Shown one piece after another: positions 61,936-64,000 of a stretch of DNA of 64,000 nt. The stretch's first letter is position 1. Each line of letters opens with the position of its first letter. Both the position numbers and the translations under genes were made by a program. This DNA comes from Orbilia blumenaviensis (taxonomy: Eukaryota; Ascomycota; Orbiliomycetes; Orbiliales; Orbiliaceae). Under the pieces are notes generated by a model. It did not search any database. It worked only from the letters and a program-made list of their open reading frames with translations, and was not told where the DNA came from. The stretch spans positions 558,001-622,000 of the forward strand of contig JAVHNS010000008.1 in the NCBI GenBank assembly GCA_036872755.1. Reading direction: 5' to 3'.

Positions 61936-62940
61936 TTAACCGATGACGAGGGTATCATCATCTGGGAAGTCGTAGGCCGGGATTTCTAGTAGAACGTTAG
62001 TATTGGATAGGGCTTGGGCTGGTCTCGTAAACCAAGGTTTGGATGTTGAGTTATAGAGTTTGACATACCGAGATTCAGAGGAGCAGGTCCTTTCCTGATA
62101 CGACCAGAGATATCGTAGTGGGAACCGTGGCAAGGGCAGAACCAACCACCATAATCACCAGCCTCGCCGATTGGGACACAACCTGTAATTATCCGCCACC
62201 AATATCAGAAACATGGGGACTAGTGAATATAGGGCTTTGAAGGGCTTTGAGAAGAACTAACCCAAGTGCGTGCAGACGCCAATCATGACGAGCCACTCCG
62301 GCTTCTTCACACGTTCGTCGTCGGTTTCCTGATGTCTTAAACTCGAGATATTTACGTTATTGGCTTCCTCGATCTCATCGGAAGTACGATGTCGGACAAA
62401 GACAGGCTTTCCACGCCATTTGATGACAACCTGAAGAAACAGTTTAGTACAATTGTCGCACGAAGCCTTAGGGATGTATTGGGGTGGGGCTTACGTTCTT
62501 GCCTTCCGGTATGCTGCTCAATGCGACCTCGACCTTGGCCATGGCCAAAACATCTGCAGATGCGCTCATGTTGACCAGGAAGTCTATATTTCGATACAAA
62601 ATCTGTCAGCGACCAGCAAAATAACGAATAGCGATATTAAACCGAGGTATTGAGCCGTCATACCCTGCACAGTAGCCTTCGCAGAAGTAGCAGACAAGGC
62701 ACCTAGTGTTCCGACCATAAAGTATCCAAAAACCTTATTGGAAGTCTCGGACTTCTTGGACTTGTATTTGCTAAAGTCGGGAATGACTGTCGTCGGCTTG
62801 CCGTATGTTGGAGTGGTAATTTGACGACGCTGGTCGGCGCTGGAGCAGGCTACAGCGGTCGCTCGGACGAGGGGAGTAGTCGACGAAGGGCGGAGGAGCG
62901 ACCTGGAAGCGGCCGTCGAGAGGGAGCGAAGGGCGGCCAT
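61936..62940 (-). CDS. RIP1: Rieske iron-sulfur protein of the cytochrome bc1 complex
   Basis: Exons on the minus strand are 62940-62664, 62583-62495, 62430-62262, 62182-62069 and 61985-61936, giving 232 residues. This is the Rieske subunit of mitochondrial complex III, which takes an electron from ubiquinol and passes it to cytochrome c1 (fes-1 in Neurospora). The N-terminus [20 protein letters not shown] is a mitochondrial presequence. The single membrane anchor is [20 protein letters not shown], followed by the flexible hinge. Cluster ligands Cys175, His177, Cys194 and His197 sit in CTHLGC and CPCHGS, with Cys180 and Cys196 placed for the disulfide. The C-terminus ends DDDTLVIG. All four introns are GT-AG and fall where they restore the family sequence. 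It is divergent from SmF. Confidence 0.97.
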
Positions 62941-63260
62941 TGTGAGCGATATGTACGGTAGGAGTGGAGAAGGAGAAGGTCGAGCAATTGAAGGCTCTTT
63001 CTTCAAGGGAAGAGCAGAGGGTGGTGGATAGGATTCGGTTTGAAGTGGGATGGGTGAGGTCTTTCCGGTTGTTCTTTCAATGACGGAAATATTTGGATGG
63101 ACGTCGGAATGCGGGTTGTCTGATTGGTCGGCCTTGTGGCGGGTCTTGGCGCCGGTTGCAAATTTACTGGCCACAATCAGACGCGTTTGACCTTGCCATC
63201 ATCTCCATAGCTTAGCTTCGGTCGGACAGATAGATCTATCGCGCGACACAACCAGACATC
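62941..63260. promoter_or_regulatory. Divergent promoter, RIP1 and SmF
   Basis: The 320 bp between the two start codons is GC-richer than other gaps and has no TATA box. It contains CCAATC/GATTGG words (for example GATTGG near 63122, CCAAT-type), which could bind the HAP complex that commonly controls respiratory genes in fungi. This is an inference from one motif. Confidence 0.45.
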
Positions 63261-63740
63261 ATGAGTGTAGGTTCATTTCACGGAAGTCTTCTTGGGATAC
63301 AAATGCTAACTGCTGATAGTTCCAACCGATAAACCCACGGCCGATGCTCCAAGGCCTGTATGTTGAATTCTGCTCTGTCCGCTTTTTTGATCCTTACCAA
63401 CAACAATAATATCAATACTATAGAGCTAACCGTATTCTTTTTTGGCAATCTCCAGTATCAATGATCTTGTCATCGTTCGATTGAAGTGGGGCCAGACTGA
63501 ATATAAGGGCCGACTCGTCAGCGTCGACTCATACATGAATATCCAACTCTCAGAGACTGAAGAGTTTATCGATAACAAGAGCACCGGCACACTGGGCCAA
63601 GTCATGATCAGGTAGCTCTCCATGCACTGCCGCTACTTCGTGGGACGAGCTAACTGTGGGTCTACGACAGGTGTAACAATGTACTGTGGATCTCTGCTGC
63701 GAACCAGGAGAAGTCGGAGGATACGGCGATGAAAGAATGA
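63261..63740 (+). CDS. Spliceosomal Sm protein F (SmF)
   Basis: Exons 63261-63266, 63320-63357, 63456-63611 and 63671-63740 give 89 residues. SmF (yeast Smx3) is one of seven Sm proteins forming the ring on U1, U2, U4 and U5 snRNAs. The first exon is only ATGAGT. The protein reads [35 protein letters not shown], then [17 protein letters not shown] (Sm1) and [14 protein letters not shown] (Sm2), and ends TAMKE. LNPKPFL-like NPRPMLQGL and KWGQTEYKG identify SmF rather than LSm6, and the order of motifs is complete. The length is that of the family (about 86). The introns are in phase 0, 2 and 2, each restoring the sequence. Confidence 0.95.
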
Positions 63741-64000
63741 GGTGGCTAGCTTAGACAGGTGCCCATGGCTGAATGGTGGACTTTATCAACACCAACATTC
63801 ACGATACGCAGTCGGGATCAAATAGAAAGGTCGCTAGCGGAATACTAATCGGCTGGGGGCGACATTGGGCAGCTCAATAGATGCACACGATATTGAGCTT
63901 GCCGAAATCGGAGGGACAATTATCCAGCATATAATAGACTTATATCGTCCGAATCAAAAGGCGAGTACATCTGCCTTGAATGTTCATATCGCGCATGTAT
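63741..64000. other. 3' flank of SmF gene
   Basis: 260 bp to the window edge with no supported feature. Confidence 0.4.

Overview
The window is nuclear DNA of a filamentous ascomycete (Pezizomycotina). The signs are genes split by short introns (about 36-145 bp, mostly GTANGT...AG with CTAAC or TACTAAT branch sites), a class I hydrophobin, a VWA-Vint protein, an SPX-ankyrin-GDPD protein, and dispersed single 5S rRNA genes instead of 5S inside rDNA. I cannot place it to order. Gene models were built by hand by joining reading frames across splice sites that restore a family's conserved sequence; each model sums to a whole number of codons.

Left part (1-24 kb): a conserved fungal protein with a basic/acidic helix running off the left edge; a 6.3 kb gene-poor gap; the PP2A catalytic subunit; GPN2 GTPase; a probable mitochondrial helical protein; RNase P/MRP subunit POP5; a disordered protein with five regularly spaced phenylalanine-rich motifs and an in-frame TAG; a VWA-Vint (Hint-like) protein; a small two-exon gene; a short-chain dehydrogenase.

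Middle (24-46 kb): a single-exon FAD amine oxidase (L-amino-acid-oxidase-like); a 4 kb gap; a class I hydrophobin with a repeat-rich promoter; a small orphan two-exon ORF; three 5S rRNA genes within 0.95 kb, all on the minus strand, falling into two structural isoforms; an 8.4 kb gene-poor stretch rich in simple repeats; the dual-specificity phosphatase PPS1.

Right part (46-64 kb): a seven-helix DUF3112-type membrane protein; a Gde1/NUC-2-type SPX-ankyrin-GDPD protein (phosphate and glycerophosphodiester metabolism); DEAH helicase PRP43, divergent from RTP1; the Rieske iron-sulfur protein, divergent from the spliceosomal SmF protein.

Most genes are housekeeping. RNA biogenesis is well represented: POP5 (tRNA/rRNA processing), PRP43 (spliceosome recycling and ribosome assembly), SmF (snRNP core), 5S rRNA, and GPN2 plus RTP1 (assembly and import of RNA polymerase II). 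The least ordinary signals are the 5S isoform cluster with compensatory stem changes, the in-frame amber codon inside a repeat-motif protein, the VWA-Vint protein with intact-looking autoprocessing residues, and the hydrophobin promoter repeats. No CRISPR array, prophage or convincing transposon was seen.
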